This document shows, piece after piece, positions 55,901-64,000 of a DNA stretch of 64,000 nt; position 1 is the first letter of the stretch; each line of letters starts with the position of its first letter. The stretch comes from Meandrina meandrites. Its lineage: Eukaryota > Cnidaria > Anthozoa > Scleractinia > Meandrinidae. The stretch spans positions 2,058,001-2,122,000 of the forward strand of contig OY855912.1 in assembly GCA_963693305.1 (NCBI GenBank). Direction: 5' to 3'. The notes beneath the pieces were generated by a model. That model had not been told where the DNA came from and searched no databases. It saw nothing but the letters and a program-made list of their open reading frames with translations. Both the position numbers and the translations under genes were made by a program.

Positions 55901-58900
55901 GTTGGGGAAATGTTAGCATTGAAAGCGATTTGTGATGCACTAACCCATTGACTCACAGTCCAGAAGGCTTTTATTAGCGCTCACCCACCCCCCCCCCCCC
56001 CCCCCCAAAAAAAATTCCTGGCTCTTTTACGGCTTTTAACACAAACGTGCGAGTGGGAAAAAATATACCATATGCGTACTAAATTCAGACAAACAATTCT
56101 TTTCTGAAGTAAACGTTTATTACAACTAGACACGCTGAAAGACCAATTCATGGTTTGAAATGTTAATTATCAACCTTGATAAATTGATCCCAAACCAAAC
56201 TTGAAGACGGTGAAAAAAATTTCTTCACCTCCGTGCGTCATTTTAACAACTCGCAAAAACACGAACTCTTTCTACAAAATATAACACTAGTTCGAAACAC
56301 TCTGGTGAAAGGTAGGCTTTCATTCTGTACAACTGTCACTGACATTTATTTAACCACCACCAGCGGTAACTGGGGATAATAATTTGCGAATCATGGTGCC
56401 GTGAGATAGCGGACAACTACTGAATTCCTTCCACAAAATTAACACTCACATTGCTTTTTATGAAAGGTAGGTTTTCATTCTGTATAACTGTCACTGACAT
56501 TTATTTAACCACCAGTGGTATTATCTTGGTACAGAAAAGCGGTAATTGGAGATAAGCCGTGAGATTGCCGTGAGATAGCGGAAAACTACTGAATTCCTTC
56601 CACAAAATTAACACTCAGATTGCTTTTTATGCTATCCATCACTATAACTAATAACAAAAAAATACTTGTTTGCATTTTCCGAAGTACTGTAGTAAATCTT
56701 TGCATGTAAAAGGTCGTAAACTGAACACAATTATTAAATAAACAACAATGCGATGGTACAGTAAGTCGGCCGCACGCTGCATATCAGATGTCACCATGCG
56801 CTTTTCAAATCAATACGCTTCAGAAGCCTAAAATTCCAAACGTAAACTGGGCAAATGAAAGAAACTTGAAGGAAGTTTTGTTTTAGATTAATTCTCATTT
56901 CAAGATGTAGCTACTAATGTATCAAAGCTTCAAAATTCTGCATATTTCTGAAGCCGTGAGATCCTGCATTATTCACGCTAAAGCGTAAGTTTAATTTTAG
57001 CCCGACGGCTTTTTGCAGTCAATTTTTCACTAAGTGGCTTTACCGATCCTTCTAAAAATTCCATTTAAGTTCGAAGCAATATTGTACATTACCATTTTCC
57101 TGTCTGAAGTCTTGAGAAGCTGCTGTCGTGATCAAGTCCGTGAATTGTGGTCAAAACAAAAGATTGCGTGACGAGCTAAAAATACTTCTTTCAATGAAGA
57201 CGACAAACAATAGACTTGTAACAATAGAAAATAGCATTGGCCAATATCCTCTGACAATGAAGATTCGCAGCAGCTTTTAAGCATGTAAAACTAAGCAATT
57301 CAATCGATAAATAGCACAGATCTTTAAAAAATACCTACCTGTAGTTTGCAAAAGGCTAGACAGGCTAAATGACGAGCGACGCGTGAAAATAACATTTCGG
57401 GATCGAAAACTGCGGACGCATTCCTATCCAGTGACGTTTTTATCGCCCACAGCGAAAAGTATTCCCTTGACAAATTAAAACAGTCCCTTGAGAGTATACA
57501 AAAATGTGTGTCAGAGAGTGCCACCAATGATCCCAATTCTTACCATTTTCCTTGGTAACCAAGCAAAATAGTCGAAAAAATGAAAAAAGCCAAATAGGAA
57601 TTAATTAGCTTAATCATCATAGCTGGTAGCAGTTACTGGAAATTCTCGAGTTTATATCTGAACACATATTAATCGTGTTATAAGATAAATTGATTTACGT
57701 TGTATTTTGAGGCGTTTAGAGGCCGTTTCTGCCCGCGAATTTCAAACATATTGTTGTAATACCTAATTAATTACTATTTGCCTTTTTTCATTTTGCTTTT
57801 TTCTTTGACAACATTATCGCAATTAGGTGTAAATCACTCAAACTTATCTGAAATCGAAACTAGGTTTTTATCGTAATTTCGCATTCCTGACATTGGCTGA
57901 TGTTTTCTTTAGTGTGTAGTAACTAGTTGATAGTATTTCTGCATCATTTTTGATTGGTTAAATGGATTTTATGTGAAATTTTTAAGAGTTAAACTTCTTT
58001 GGTTTTTGTTTTATGACACTCGATAACCGCCCAATAATACAGTCAAATTCCTGACATAACCAAGTGACAACGGACTGGCAAAATTCGTTCCTTTAAATGG
58101 GAATTCGTTATAGCGAAGTTCTGTTCCAGGTCATTTTTTTGCGAGTAATTTTGGTCGCCGGGACTTGACTAAAGGGATTTGTTCTATCGGGAATCTACTG
58201 TATATATTATTCTCAAACTCGTTAATAATTCATCAAGTTAAAACAAAGGAAATCAGAACCGTGACGGTTTAGTATCGATTGAGAAGATATACCAAAAATT
58301 CGAGAGAGAGAACATCACATTTCTAAAAGCCTCGAAGTTCATCAAAAATACTCCGCTGCACATCGTGTTTTCAACTCTCTTCTCAGACCTTCTTGGTGTC
58401 TGGAAATGTGATGAAACACTCTCTTGTGTTTGATATATTACTTGACCCGTGCTGGTGCCATGTTTTTCTTTATTTTTATGTATGTGAAAATGGAAATAAT
58501 TTGTTTGAGCCATCCTTCTAGGGCCTAGAGCTAGTGCTATCCCAGGAGGCAGTTCAACTGGACAGTCATGTGACCGTGGTGTGTGAGGAGGAGTTGGAGG
58601 GTAGTGCCATGGTAACCACTATGGAAGAACTGTTCTCTCCTACGCTCCATGCAGGCAGCACAGTCTCCAAGACTTACAAATGGCTGTTGGTGAACTTGCC
58701 AAGTTTGCCGCACTTTGATACTGTGAGAGCGACTTGTTGCTGTGCCTTGAGACAGGTGAGTCTGTAGTGGGAATTAAATCTAGCTGAGGTTCTGTTGATT
58801 TTAAATGGGGCAGGTCATAACGCGACTGGGACAACCCCAGTGTCGGTACTACAAACAGGAACTGTTATTTCTAAAACTTATGAATTTGTATGGTATTTGT

Positions 58901-61142
58901 GCGTGTTTAGACCTGAGCAACTTCTAATTTTGTTGATTACTCATTGAAATACCAATGTCACTGCCATGTCTTTTAGGGATAAATATGGTAGGTTTCCTTG
59001 TATAGCTTACCGCTATGCACCATATTTTCAATCGAAGGAGTTTTAAACATACACCTGATTGAAGAATCGTTGACCCATGAAAAGCATAAATCGTGAACGA
59101 TGCGACGCAAATGTTTTCTCGGAAATCGTGAAAAATAATCGTCCTCTGTTACAGAATAAACATGATAGTAAGACAGGTAACATAAATCACACCCTTTAGG
59201 CTTCAAAGACGGAAAATTTATCGACTGTTTATAAAAAGAAAAAAACTAAGGTTCCCAATGCTGTCTTCCCAGAATACCATTGGGTCTTATCGTTCATGGC
59301 TTATGCTTTTCATATGGTCAACGTTTCTTCAATCAGGTGTATATTTTGTGTTATATCCCTAGAACCTAGTATAGAATTTATTCCAACCTTTAGAAAGTGA
59401 TAAAAGAGAGCTTGAGAAGCCTAACTGTTTTCTTTCTTTTGTTGTTGTTTTCTTGCTGCCTAGTCATGCCAAGTTGAGATTATCCCTGAGAGAACACAAG
59501 CATATTTGATGTTCCTTGCTGACCATGCTACTGACAGTGGCGAAGAAGAGTTTTTAGAAACAGTTATTGTGAGTCAACATATACAATCATTTACTTAATC
59601 TCCTGCTTCTGCGCCTTTCTTCTTTGATAGTGTTTTGTTTGCCTGCATGAGTCGCTAGGCGTTAGTATCGGCGTTAATTTAAATTTGACTCTGTTGTGCA
59701 AAACATTCTAGCTGTGTTCCTAACACATATCAGTGCAAGGAGAAGCTGTAATACGTTTTCCTCATTTTCTCACATTGCTTCAATGCCGTTTTTACTGTTC
59801 TCGCGCGATGCCCATATATGGTCAGAAAGTAACTGTTACCCAACGTCCGAACACAACAGATATCCTGCGATATACGTAGGTTGCCAGGATTCGTCCGAAA
59901 TCTTGCAAAGGGCTGCACAACCACAGAAATTCTCTCGCTTTGTTTACAATGTGTTGAATAATAAAACAATTATCCTGCTCAATCGTGCGGACTATCGTCA
60001 GATTTTAGCCAACGCGGCCTACGGCCTCGTCGGCAAAGTATCAGGCGATTTCGCAGGATAATTGTTAAATATACTTTATTCTTTACGATTTTCTCCAGGA
60101 CGTTGCGCAGTTGATAATCGAGCGACCCACCATCATGACACCAGTTCTTGGCAAGGGGGTGACTGGACAGGAGACTTACCAAGCATTGCTAAGACTGTAC
60201 ACTATTGCTTTACAACAAGCTATTGATATGCAAGAAGGAAGCTTCTCTTGGGTGAGTACTGCAGATAGTAAAAGCTACTTCACATAATGCAACTCCTTCT
60301 TGACAATATATGCTTTGTAATAAGTTGTTGTAGGACCTCTGTCGTCCATATTAAGCAAGTTTTTAAGTCTCTCGTGTTCATTAACACCGAGATTCGACCG
60401 AGATCGTAAGAAACCCAAAAATATAGAATCAGTTTTGTAGAAGAGTACTCGACGAATGACAGGAACCCGTTAGGAAGTGAAGATGGCTAACGATGGCGAG
60501 GATGGAAATGGATTGCGATATGGTGCAATTTTTAACTTTGTTCTTAGGCTTAGGAGGATAAAAAAAGAAAGAAAGAACTATTCATCCTTCAACCTCGATG
60601 TGACTTGTTTTGGTTTATTTCCTAACATCGCTGAGGCAAGTTAGAATCATTTTAATAAATCGAAGTTGGCCTTTTTTGAAAATGCAGACTTATTTTTGTA
60701 AATGGTTAATTCATTTGATCTGAGCGTTGTGAAAATAGCCAAACTGTATGCGACACGAGGTACATCTCTTGGAACAAATGGTGACCTGAGATTTAACGCT
60801 AATTTTTCTTTCATGTTTGCACAAATGTAGCAGGAAACACAAGACCAGTTGTTTGTGCAGTGGTCAAAAGACACGGAGTATGCTGGGAAGGCGGCCACTT
60901 TGCACGTGCTGGTTATTCATGCAATGATTGTGTTATTGACTTATGGAGAACCACAAGGTCAGTCAACAAACCTGTTATATTACCTCAAATGTCCATTTGA
61001 TAACAGCAATATCACACGAGTCATATATAGGCGTGAGAACTAGGCTCAACTACAAGTACACTTTGCAGGCAGAATATCGAGCACAATACCGTAGCTTGGT
61101 ATTCTATAGGAAAATCAATTACCTGACGAGGGAATTCCACGT

Positions 61143-61205
<63 letters not shown>

Positions 61206-63468
61206 TCAAGTGAAATTTAACGTGGAATTCCCTCGTCAGGTAATTGATTTTCCTTGAATCGCATAGAACCTTTTAAACATGAAAATGTGGTGACTGTTAC
61301 GAATTTTACCCGGGATTTTAGTGCAGCCTCACTTTCAAGTCGCAATACCGCGCTGAATACCCTCGCATCTCTAGCCAATCAGAGCGCGCGAATTCTTTGA
61401 GCTATGCGATTCTATGGTTTATATGTCCTCAAACTAGTCCATTGCATAGAAAAGAGTAGTAAACTAAGTCACAGATTTACCCAATTTCAATGGAGACGCC
61501 TTTTTTCGGGAATAATTACAATCAGTTTTTGTCTTCTGTAAACTGTAACCTCAGCATAATAATCCATTTTAGATGATGACGCTAAAAAGAATTTCTTATA
61601 AATATTTTAACCATAATCTCTCTAACCTTATCAGAATGTAGCATTTGAAATATTTTTTTGTCCTGGCAGGAGATACTGGCCTCTATACTGCCCTACTGAA
61701 TGCCTGGTGTCCTGAGCACGGACAAGTGAAGGTTTACTTGACTGACACAGGAGAGGAAGCCATACTGCTGCAAGAGTGGCTCAGACTGCGCATGATCAGG
61801 TCCCAGGTCTCCAGAGTGGTCGATGCTGGTAAGTTTTAACAACCACAGAGAGCCCACCCTGCAGAAGTTGGTAGTCCATCCCGTATAAATTTTTTGTTGT
61901 TCTTGGTTTTCAGCTTTGAATGACTTGATGCCTTCTCAACTAGTGCTGTTTGCTCAGTCATTTGGAATTCCAGTTAACAGTATGAGGTTAGAAAATGGTC
62001 AAATCTTGCTTGGCCAGCGTACTTTTCAATGAAATTTGCTGAAACTTTTTCTCAATAAGACAAGCCTCTGTTGAAATAACACAGTCGCACTTCTCTTTTA
62101 AATTAATTAATTTGAATCGCGGCATCGATGAGCATTATTACAAGCATCACCAGTAATTGTTATTAAAGTCAATATAGTACCTTCAGTATAAGTATGTATG
62201 ATGATGTACCATTATGTGGTCAGCAGTAACCTTTTACCTTAAGCCTTGCTTTCGTGTAATTGCCCTCATTTTTCTTGTTAGCAAACTTCTTCAACATTTG
62301 GACAAAGCTTCGCAGGAGGACCCGGTGGGAATAGAGGAGGCTGTTCTAGATAAAGGTTGGAATATTTCTGTGTTCCCTTAACAGTAGTTTAAGATTAAAA
62401 TGATTGACAGCATTTCTGACTGTAAAAGAAAAACAATATTTCACCGAATGCGCGTGCTTTACAAGCTCGTATTTGAAGGTTAACAGTCAACATTCTTATG
62501 ATTTACCAGGTTATATGGTACAGCTTGTTGAGGTTCAACAGCTCCGTGGCGCTGTGGGTGGAGATTTGTTCTGCTGTTTGCTCACCGAGGAACCACCAGA
62601 AAAGAAAGACGGTAAGACATCTAACATCAACGTTCAGATTCTCCATACAGGTCTCCATACTTTTCTTGCAATGGTGGTTAGGAGAGTTTGCCGTACTTGA
62701 GGAGCACAAGCCATTAACAATAGCTCTGCAATCCCTGGGCGTTCCTCTCTCTTTCTATCCAAGTATAACTTGTCTTTTTCTTTTTGCAAAGAAATGAAGT
62801 TTGTGTTTCCACGCATGGTATTGGCCATTTCCGAGTTGCCTTTTGCTTCATTTTTGAAACGAGTCCTCGTGAGAAACCATTCAAATGAAGTGGACATGCA
62901 GGTGAAATGGTTTTGACACAGAGGCAAAAGACAACTCGGAAGTGGCCTATTTGCCTGCACTGTAGTTACATGTTAGGACTGGAGTCGTGCACTATTGTTA
63001 TCGTAAACATACATGATCTGCATTACTATCTTTCGTGTACAGGCAGTAATTTGGCAGCCCTTGATGGCGGCATCACACCGTTACCTCTGGCCACTGTATC
63101 ACAGTTGTCACGTACTCGCGAGGAATCCATGAGGTTTGACTTCATACGTTTTATTGAAACTTGTTAACGAAACTTAGAAAGACCAAATTCCACCTAGCAA
63201 CTAATTTTAATCTGCAAAAATGAAATGCATTTATTTATAACTTACATGTTGAAATGCGTATGTTACAGGTAAGAAACCTGGCACAATGACTAGCTAATCT
63301 CAACGATTTACGTTGCATAAATCTTTACTGTTTCCAGAAGGTTGGAAACACTGCTGACTTTTTGCCGCTTTGTAAATCATTGCACACATGTAACATAATT
63401 GTATTTGTTGTTTATCTAGTGTCGACGAATCGGAAACGAATGAACAGAAGGCTGCTGCAATATTCAAG
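34005..63468 (+). CDS. INTS1: Integrator complex subunit 1, exons 1-33 (3' part beyond the window)
   Basis: Coding exons: 34005-34053, 34571-34603, 34709-35005, 35367-35563, 36039-36375, 36589-36673, 37300-37492, 38303-38448, 39002-39143, 39417-39454, 39904-40048, 40204-40315, 43981-44101, 44494-44571, 44874-45058, 45212-45308, 45889-45970, 47219-47279, 47533-47608, 48131-48255, 48728-48857, 49331-49501, 51049-51191, 58522-58755, 59464-59568, 60099-60251, 60831-60957, 61670-61828, 61914-61986, 62282-62355, 62510-62611, 63043-63133, 63420-63468. All GT-AG, phases consistent, about 1,403 codons (human INTS1 about 2,190). Identifying stretches: GHPPPGDFIALG, KRPKLSS, RLEMWLQNPK, LTRPAQELLMS, LLAMVFQDLLTNK, QRDAVWWLH, DNWPPENDR, SQSMPWLAELV, SSEGSLDVLPVQCLCEFLL, LFAQSFGIPV. 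INTS1 is the scaffold of the nuclear Integrator complex, which cleaves snRNA 3' ends and terminates paused RNA polymerase II. It is helical-repeat-rich with a disordered Pro/Ser N-terminus here. Confidence 0.95.
40429..43212. mobile_element. 2.78-kb foldback (giant inverted-repeat) transposon in INTS1 intron 12
   Basis: The left arm (40429 to about 41507) and right arm (about 42150-43212) are nearly identical inverted copies, about 1.05 kb each, around a ~640-bp centre. Both ends read TATGGAGGGGGATAC inward. CTTATC occurs directly outside each end (40423-40428 and 43213-43218), a likely 6-bp target duplication. The arms differ by scattered transitions, a 22-bp duplication and a 6-bp insertion in the left arm. 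The outer ~500 bp of each arm is a stack of ~80-bp units rich in TATCGTA. There is no transposase-length ORF, so it is non-autonomous. The superfamily is not assignable from this sequence; it resembles Drosophila FB-type elements in architecture only. Confidence 0.93.
40490..40955 (+). repeat. Subterminal tandem repeats of the foldback element, left arm
   Basis: Imperfect ~80-88-bp units each contain GTGCTGCTATATCGTACCCG, then 'atgataacatatcgtaagcgatatg', then 'agttatatcgtattgct.aagccacaacatcgtac'. The hexamer ATCGTA recurs many times, often next to its own partial inverse. The same set appears inverted at about 42715-43150 in the right arm. Repeated binding sites for a transposase are a usual role for such units (inference). 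Confidence 0.85.
43570..43916 (-). mobile_element. tRNA-derived SINE, family A, copy 1
   Basis: On the minus strand the head reads 'ggaggtgtggtgacctaatggttagtg' followed by GGTCTGGGTTCGAGCCCTG, giving an A-box-like stretch and a perfect B box (GGTTCGAGCCC). Body words 'tactgctgggggtaa', 'actcccccc' (inverted) and 'gctcc.g.ctg.tgggc' are shared with the copy at 51553-51804. It lies in INTS1 intron 12, just upstream of exon 13. It is not a tRNA gene: no acceptor stem, and a long unrelated body. Confidence 0.85.
45405..45672 (+). repeat. Dispersed repeat family B, copy 1 (INTS1 intron 16)
   Basis: Shares with 59800-60065 (same strand) and 52545-52862 (opposite strand): 'catatatggtcagaaagt' at the left (here 'accatggtcagaaagtca'), 'agatatcctgcgatatacg', 'gttgaataataa.acaatta', 'gattttagccaac', 'gtgatattcc' or 'tcaggcgatt', ending GCAGGATAATTGTTA. 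No ORF is conserved across copies. This is the most diverged copy. Confidence 0.75.
46832..46922. repeat. (AAT)n microsatellite, tail of the adjacent SINE
   Basis: About 29 ATA/AAT units with two interruptions. It directly abuts the 3' end of the minus-strand SINE at 46923-47179 and is best read as its reverse-transcription tail, expanded by slippage. Confidence 0.9.
46923..47179 (-). mobile_element. tRNA-derived SINE, family C
   Basis: The minus-strand head reads GGGAGCAGGGATAGCGCAGT then GGTGAGAGCGCTCGC, with a canonical A box (TAGCGCAGTGG) and B box (GGTTCGATTCC) about 40 nt apart, a near-complete tRNA body. The body continues with 'ttttctccgggttctccggttttcctccc', resembling the conserved core seen in several animal SINE families (from memory). 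The tail is (ATT)n. It ends only 39 bp from the start of INTS1 exon 18, overlapping the zone where the branch point should lie. Confidence 0.9.
47853..48033. mobile_element. MITE, family D, copy 1
   Basis: It begins GGCCATTTCCGAGTT and ends AACTCGGAAATGGCC. Within, 'aaacgagtctacgtg' is answered by 'cacgtagactcgttt'. Its sister copy is at 62823-62947. About 180 bp, no ORF, in INTS1 intron 19. Confidence 0.85.
49764..50965. other. Repeat-rich INTS1 intron 22
   Basis: Contains two repeat-like zones. The first begins 'gttttcactagcgaccgag' and includes 'atcggagtcg'/'atcggagttgg' words, echoed inverted at 50850-50935 by 'ccaactccgtcgg' and a (GACTCC)n run. The second, at about 50320-50610, carries AATCTGTAAGACAGATTTT near 50430 and, inverted, 'catctgtcttacaggttttt' near 50500, bracketed by 'acctaccgtacgacc' and 'gtagggtcgtacggg'. 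Both look like MITE remnants. The 104-codon ORF at 49818-50132 lies in the first and has no family support. Confidence 0.5.
51553..51804 (-). mobile_element. tRNA-derived SINE, family A, copy 2
   Basis: The minus-strand head reads GGGAGGCGCGGTGGCCTTAT then 'ggttagtgcgctgg', with B box GGTTCGAGCCC. It is colinear with copy 1 at 43570-43916 but about 95 bp shorter, lacking that copy's middle insertion. Same orientation, in INTS1 intron 23. Confidence 0.85.
52174..52367. mobile_element. Palindromic MITE with a perfect internal hairpin
   Basis: The outer ends are inverted (GCGCGTTCGTTTGGGA left; TCCCAAACGAACGCGC right) and both sides carry TTAG, a possible target duplication. At the centre ATTCCGGCTATTCTGCTCC (52276-52294) is perfectly inverted at 52297-52315. 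About 190 bp, non-coding. Confidence 0.85.
52545..52862 (-). repeat. Dispersed repeat family B, copy 2 (inverted)
   Basis: On the minus strand it reads 'cgcgatgcccatatatggtcagaaagtc', 'cagatatcctgcgata', 'tgttgaataataaa', 'cgcggaatatc', in the same order as 59800-60065. It also carries an extra internal inverted section ('gaatatcgcctgacacttggcc' against 'ttggctaagtatcaggtgatattc'). Confidence 0.8.
53672..54595 (+). CDS. Class A (rhodopsin-family) GPCR, MECA-like, intronless, nested in INTS1 intron 23
   Basis: A complete 307-aa seven-helix receptor in one exon; the ATG has A at -3. TM1 (about 10-34) includes MLNILTIHAI; TM2 SLAVSDLGVGLL with the conserved Asp; TM3 ends DRFLAIHLHLRY (DRF instead of DRY); TM4 has the conserved Trp (FSIWLLSAFL); TM6 FLVCYLPNFC (CYLP for CWxP); TM7 LVNSCLNPVIYC with NPxxY; then a short helix 8 and tail. 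There is no Cys at the top of TM3 and the second extracellular loop is very short, so the usual disulphide is absent. This is a hallmark of the melanocortin/EDG/cannabinoid/adenosine cluster, and cnidarians have many such intronless receptors. Ligand unknown. It is on the same strand as INTS1 but needs its own promoter. Confidence 0.92.
   Translation: MNEADPLYSSYIVNCVFNAFLSYITIMLNILTIHAIRKTSSLPKPLKTLLLSLAVSDLGVGLLVQPFYVAFMVNPTYSTNIMLNTIAPFFVNASFLSVVAISVDRFLAIHLHLRYQELVTRKRVVAVVFSIWLLSAFLSSSLIWIPVDIYRFVDIIFPGLCFICTGIVYCIIYFTVRRHTNQIQALQVQVAQNGEMANVAQLRKSAVSTFYVYLVFLVCYLPNFCVLVALAISGPSTILDGLALYLGTLVLVNSCLNPVIYCWRMRHIRHAVMGILRNIHDKYSMVKPEQSCNNQTNFYSYDITSLS
55224..55316. repeat. Long hairpin (MITE-like)
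   Basis: ATATTCGAAGATAT and AAATTGTCAAAATTGTTT on the left are answered in reverse complement by AAACAATTTTGAC and ATATCTTCGAATAT on the right, around a 4-nt loop. Total stem is about 45 bp with a few mismatches. Confidence 0.8.
56304..56631. repeat. Tandem duplication, two ~160-bp units
   Basis: The block 'tgaaaggtaggctttcattctgta..actgtcactgacatttatttaaccacca' through 'gccgtgagatagcgga.aactactgaattccttccacaaaattaacactca.attgctttttatg' occurs twice in a row, about 56305-56462 and 56462-56630. The second copy has a small internal insertion. Confidence 0.85.
58038..58202. mobile_element. Pogo/Tigger-like MITE, second example
   Basis: It starts TACAGTCAAATTCC and ends CGGGAATCTACTGTA, with internal words like 'gggaattcgttatagcgaag'. 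The TA-CAGT...ACTG-TA borders and length resemble the element at 10048-10209, but the sequences are not the same subfamily. Confidence 0.6.
58205..58460 (-). repeat. Dispersed repeat, copy 2 (see 15235-15520)
   Basis: Carries 'ctcaaactcgttaataattca' at its left and GAAATGTGATGAAACACTCT with 'tgtttgatatatta' at its right, matching the 15.2-kb copy with part of the order inverted. It lies just before INTS1 exon 24. Confidence 0.6.
59800..60065 (+). repeat. Dispersed repeat family B, copy 3
   Basis: The best-preserved copy in forward orientation: 'gcgatgcccatatatggtcag', AACAGATATCCTGCGATATA, 'gtaggttgccaggattcgtc', 'gtgttgaataataaaacaat', 'gattttagccaacgcggcc', ending TCGCAGGATAATTGTTA. In INTS1 intron 25, about 35 bp before exon 26. 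Confidence 0.8.
61109..61253. repeat. Near-perfect hairpin with ~64-bp arms
   Basis: The left arm (61109-61173) contains ATTACCTGACGAGGGAATTC and GATATCGCAC. The right arm (61190-61253) is its reverse complement with one or two differences. The loop is about 16 nt ('gaatcgcgaagcgatg', itself partly palindromic: TCGCGAAGCGA). It lies in INTS1 intron 27 and is MITE-like. Confidence 0.9.
62823..62947. mobile_element. MITE, family D, copy 2
   Basis: It begins GGCCATTTCCGAGTTGCCTT and ends AAGACAACTCGGAAGTGGCC. It shares ends and 'aaacgagtc' with copy 1 at 47853-48033 but is about 55 bp shorter in the middle. In INTS1 intron 31. Confidence 0.85.
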
Positions 63469-64000
63469 GTAAGAAGAAGAAAGAATGTCGACACGTATTT
63501 CACGGTAAATTATAACTGACTGTGTAGTTGCGGAGATGTATGATGTCAAACTCTCAGCTTTCAATGTTTTTTCTCAAAATCAAAGGCTGTTTAACTCAGA
63601 GACTAAGAAAAAAATAGATTTCCCGAGTGTTATTTGACTTATTTGTGTGATGGTCTGTTCGAGCTGTTGACGTTAAGGGAGGATCGCACAACGAAGGTAA
63701 TCGACAAGAGTTGAGGGACGACAGCTGGGCTAGAGTGTCCTACAACTGTCATCGATCGTGATCAGCACGCGTTCAAACTTAGAGCTGAGAGTACGCGAAA
63801 GTTGACTTCATCACCCTGACACGACCGCAAACTCTTGTCAACTTTCGCGCAAACTTAAACAGGTTCAAAGTCGTTGATAACAGCGTAAAAGAACGAGGCT
63901 TGTAACCCTTGTCAACTCTCGTTCTTCGTTTCACGCAGGCTGCACAACATCACGTCAATATATAGTTCCAACAAAGGGAGATATTTAACATTGATAGGTG
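63469..64000. other. INTS1 intron 33, to the window edge
   Basis: No further INTS1 exon is visible. A repeat scrap around 63780-63860 ('agagctgagagtacgcgaaagttgac', with 'gtcaactttcgcgcaaactt' inverted) matches the word at about 22308-22335. Confidence 0.5.

Larger units (their letters stand above)
54596..58038. other. Distal part of INTS1 intron 23, repeats only
   Basis: Contains a hairpin at 55224-55316, a C19 run at 55988-56006 and a ~160-bp tandem duplication at 56304-56631. No supported exon; small ORFs (for example 54824-55189, 57324-57536 on the minus strand) have no family match. Confidence 0.45.

Noticed and set aside
55988..56006. C19 homopolymer
   Set aside because: Simple sequence; length may be a sequencing approximation and carries no functional signal.
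52558..60061. Similar ORFs at 52558-52860 (-) and 59696-60061 (+), sharing 'YPAI.VGCQDS'
   Set aside because: The likeness is DNA-level, from copies of dispersed repeat family B; the third copy does not keep the frame.

Overview
This window is eukaryotic. The genes are split by GT-AG introns, the start codons sit in Kozak-like contexts, and the AT-rich intergenic and intronic DNA is full of tRNA-derived SINEs, MITE-like palindromes and degraded retroelements. The mix suggests a cnidarian, probably an anthozoan such as a stony coral: compact animal genes, a MECA-like GPCR with no introns, and repeat motifs of a type I associate with coral genomes. The taxonomic call is inference; nothing here is diagnostic by itself.

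Layout. 1-174 (-) is the first exon of an unrecognised gene running off the left edge. 0.9-7.3 kb is a decayed array of related segments, including a clear ~890-bp tandem duplication, interrupted by a retroelement relic at about 4.0-4.4 kb. 9.3-22.0 kb (-) is a 16-exon cyclic-nucleotide-binding-domain gene (CNBD2-like). Its proposed last exon lies 6.2 kb away, and an intronless CDADC1-like deaminase gene (11513-12778, +) sits inside that intron, right behind a Penelope-like relic. 24.7-26.2 kb (+) is a two-exon gene for a single-pass membrane protein with about ten acidic tandem repeats. 26.8-33.8 kb (-) is a 16-exon DHX40 DEAH helicase gene. 34.0 kb to the right edge (+) holds the first 33 coding exons of Integrator subunit 1 (INTS1), about 1,400 codons; the rest lies beyond the window. 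DHX40 and INTS1 start head to head, about 170 bp apart. A complete intronless class A GPCR gene (53672-54595, +) lies inside the 7.3-kb INTS1 intron 23.

Mobile DNA fills the introns. The most striking piece is a 2.78-kb foldback element (40429-43212) in INTS1 intron 12. It has ~1.05-kb near-identical inverted arms, subterminal repeats rich in ATCGTA, and a CTTATC direct repeat at both ends. Other INTS1 introns carry two copies of one tRNA-SINE, one copy of a second tRNA-SINE with an (AAT)n tail, three copies of an unclassified dispersed repeat, two copies of a GGCCATTTCCGAGTTG-ended MITE, and several hairpins.

DHX40 (RNA helicase) and INTS1 (Integrator scaffold, snRNA and mRNA 3'-end and pause control) are both RNA-processing housekeeping genes, so a shared promoter is plausible. 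The other genes have no evident functional link. I found no CRISPR array, rRNA, functional tRNA or coherent new multi-gene system. The best candidates for something undescribed are the foldback element, the acidic-repeat membrane protein and the exon-like array at the left.
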